From contig CAKSHT010000127.1 in NCBI GenBank assembly GCA_934457235.1, positions 1 to 6,244 on the forward strand: a DNA stretch of 6,244 nt. The letters run 5' to 3'. A model generated the notes under the pieces. It saw only the letters and a list, made by a program, of their open reading frames with translations. It did no database searches and was not told the origin of the DNA. This stretch comes from an uncultured Oscillospiraceae bacterium. GTDB lineage: Bacteria > Bacillota > Clostridia > Oscillospirales > Ruminococcaceae. Each line of letters starts with the position of its first letter. Position 1 is the stretch's first letter. The translations under genes and the position numbers were made by a program. Shown here piece by piece: positions 5,990 through 6,244 of this stretch.

Positions 5990-6004
5990 CAGGGCGAACC
6001 CCTG
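5990..6004 (+). other. Small 5' UTR hairpin before the kinase-like gene
   Basis: CAGGG (5990-5994) and CCCTG (6000-6004) form a 5-bp stem with a 5-base loop almost at the predicted RNA 5' end. It is followed by AAAAAA and then the GGAGG site. It may protect the transcript end; no regulatory function is evident. Confidence 0.4.
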
Positions 6005-6023
6005 AAAAAAGGAGGTCAATTCT

Positions 6024-6244
6024 ATGGATAAGCAGATAATAATTTCCGTAGGACGTGAATTCGGCAGCGGCGGTCATATCGTGGCTGCAAACCTTGCAAA
6101 GCATTTCGGACTTCCGCTGCTGGACAGCAATATCCTTGCGGACATCGCCAGGGAGAACAATTCCAGCGAGGAGTATCTCAGAAAATACGACGAGAGCGCG
6201 AGAAATCTGTTTTTTTCCAGGACAGTGAACGGTTTCAGCAACTC
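6024..6244 (+). CDS. Cytidylate-kinase-like P-loop protein, N-terminal part (3' end outside window)
   Basis: Seventy-three codons are visible, preceded by GGAGG (6011-6015) 8 bases before the ATG, so the start is well supported. The protein begins MDKQIIISVGREFGSGGHIV and continues with LAKHFGLPLLDSNIL. This is the pattern of the cytidylate-kinase-like family (Pfam Cytidylate_kin2 type): a beta strand, a P-loop-like GREFGSGG at residues 10-17, then a helix and a D-x-x-L segment. In true cytidylate kinase (Cmk) the loop carries GKGT and phosphorylates CMP or dCMP. This family lacks that lysine, and its substrate is generally unassigned, so a Cmk name would be unsafe. A T7 run at 6210-6216 is in frame as Phe-Phe-Ser. 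The gene has its own promoter, so it is probably not co-transcribed with the transporter. Family assignment is confident; activity is unknown. Confidence 0.82.
   Translation, partial: MDKQIIISVGREFGSGGHIVAANLAKHFGLPLLDSNILADIARENNSSEEYLRKYDESARNLFFSRTVNGFSN

Noticed and set aside
6210..6216. Run of seven T inside the kinase-like gene, possible slippage or phase-variation site
   Set aside because: The frame stays open through it, the run is short, and with the gene cut off by the window there is no evidence of frameshifted variants.
1..6244. CRISPR arrays, tRNA or rRNA genes, integrase attachment sites, defence genes
   Set aside because: No regularly spaced direct repeats, cloverleaf-like sequences, rRNA segments or recognisable defence or integrase proteins were found by reading both strands.

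Overview
The window looks like chromosomal sequence from a member of the Bacillota, most likely a Clostridia of the Ruminococcus/Oscillospiraceae type. This is inferred from the adjacent pth and mfd genes, strong GGAGG ribosome-binding sites, consensus sigma-A promoters, the moderately high G+C and the protein sequences. It is not proven by any marker gene. All real genes read on the plus strand.

Positions 1-3778 are the end of a housekeeping operon. They hold the 3' part of pth (peptidyl-tRNA hydrolase), then mfd (transcription-repair coupling factor) ten bases later, then a textbook intrinsic terminator. Both genes deal with stalled gene expression: Pth recycles peptidyl-tRNA dropped by ribosomes, and Mfd removes RNA polymerase stalled at DNA lesions.

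Positions 3779-4282 hold no convincing protein gene but much structure. First comes a compact 239-bp element (3789-4027) bounded by 22-bp imperfect terminal inverted repeats and filled with internal hairpins. It looks like a MITE or a related non-autonomous mobile element. Next is a plain AT-rich stretch, then a near-consensus promoter (TTGACA, 17 bp, TAGAAT). The promoter drives a roughly 120-nt leader containing a compact hairpin domain, a U-run, and a second hairpin in front of the ribosome-binding site.

Positions 4283-5830 encode a polytopic membrane protein of the ArsB/NhaD ion-transporter superfamily. A structured leader in front of a likely Na+/H+ antiporter suggests a Li+/Na+-type riboswitch. 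This leader is the most interesting part of the window. The transporter also seems to carry an extra, tandemly duplicated pair of N-terminal membrane helices.

Positions 5831-6023 contain several inverted repeats and a clear extended -10 promoter. It drives the last gene, the 5' part of a cytidylate-kinase-like P-loop protein that runs off the end. The transporter and the kinase-like gene each have their own promoter, so they are probably separate transcription units with no evident functional link to each other or to pth-mfd.
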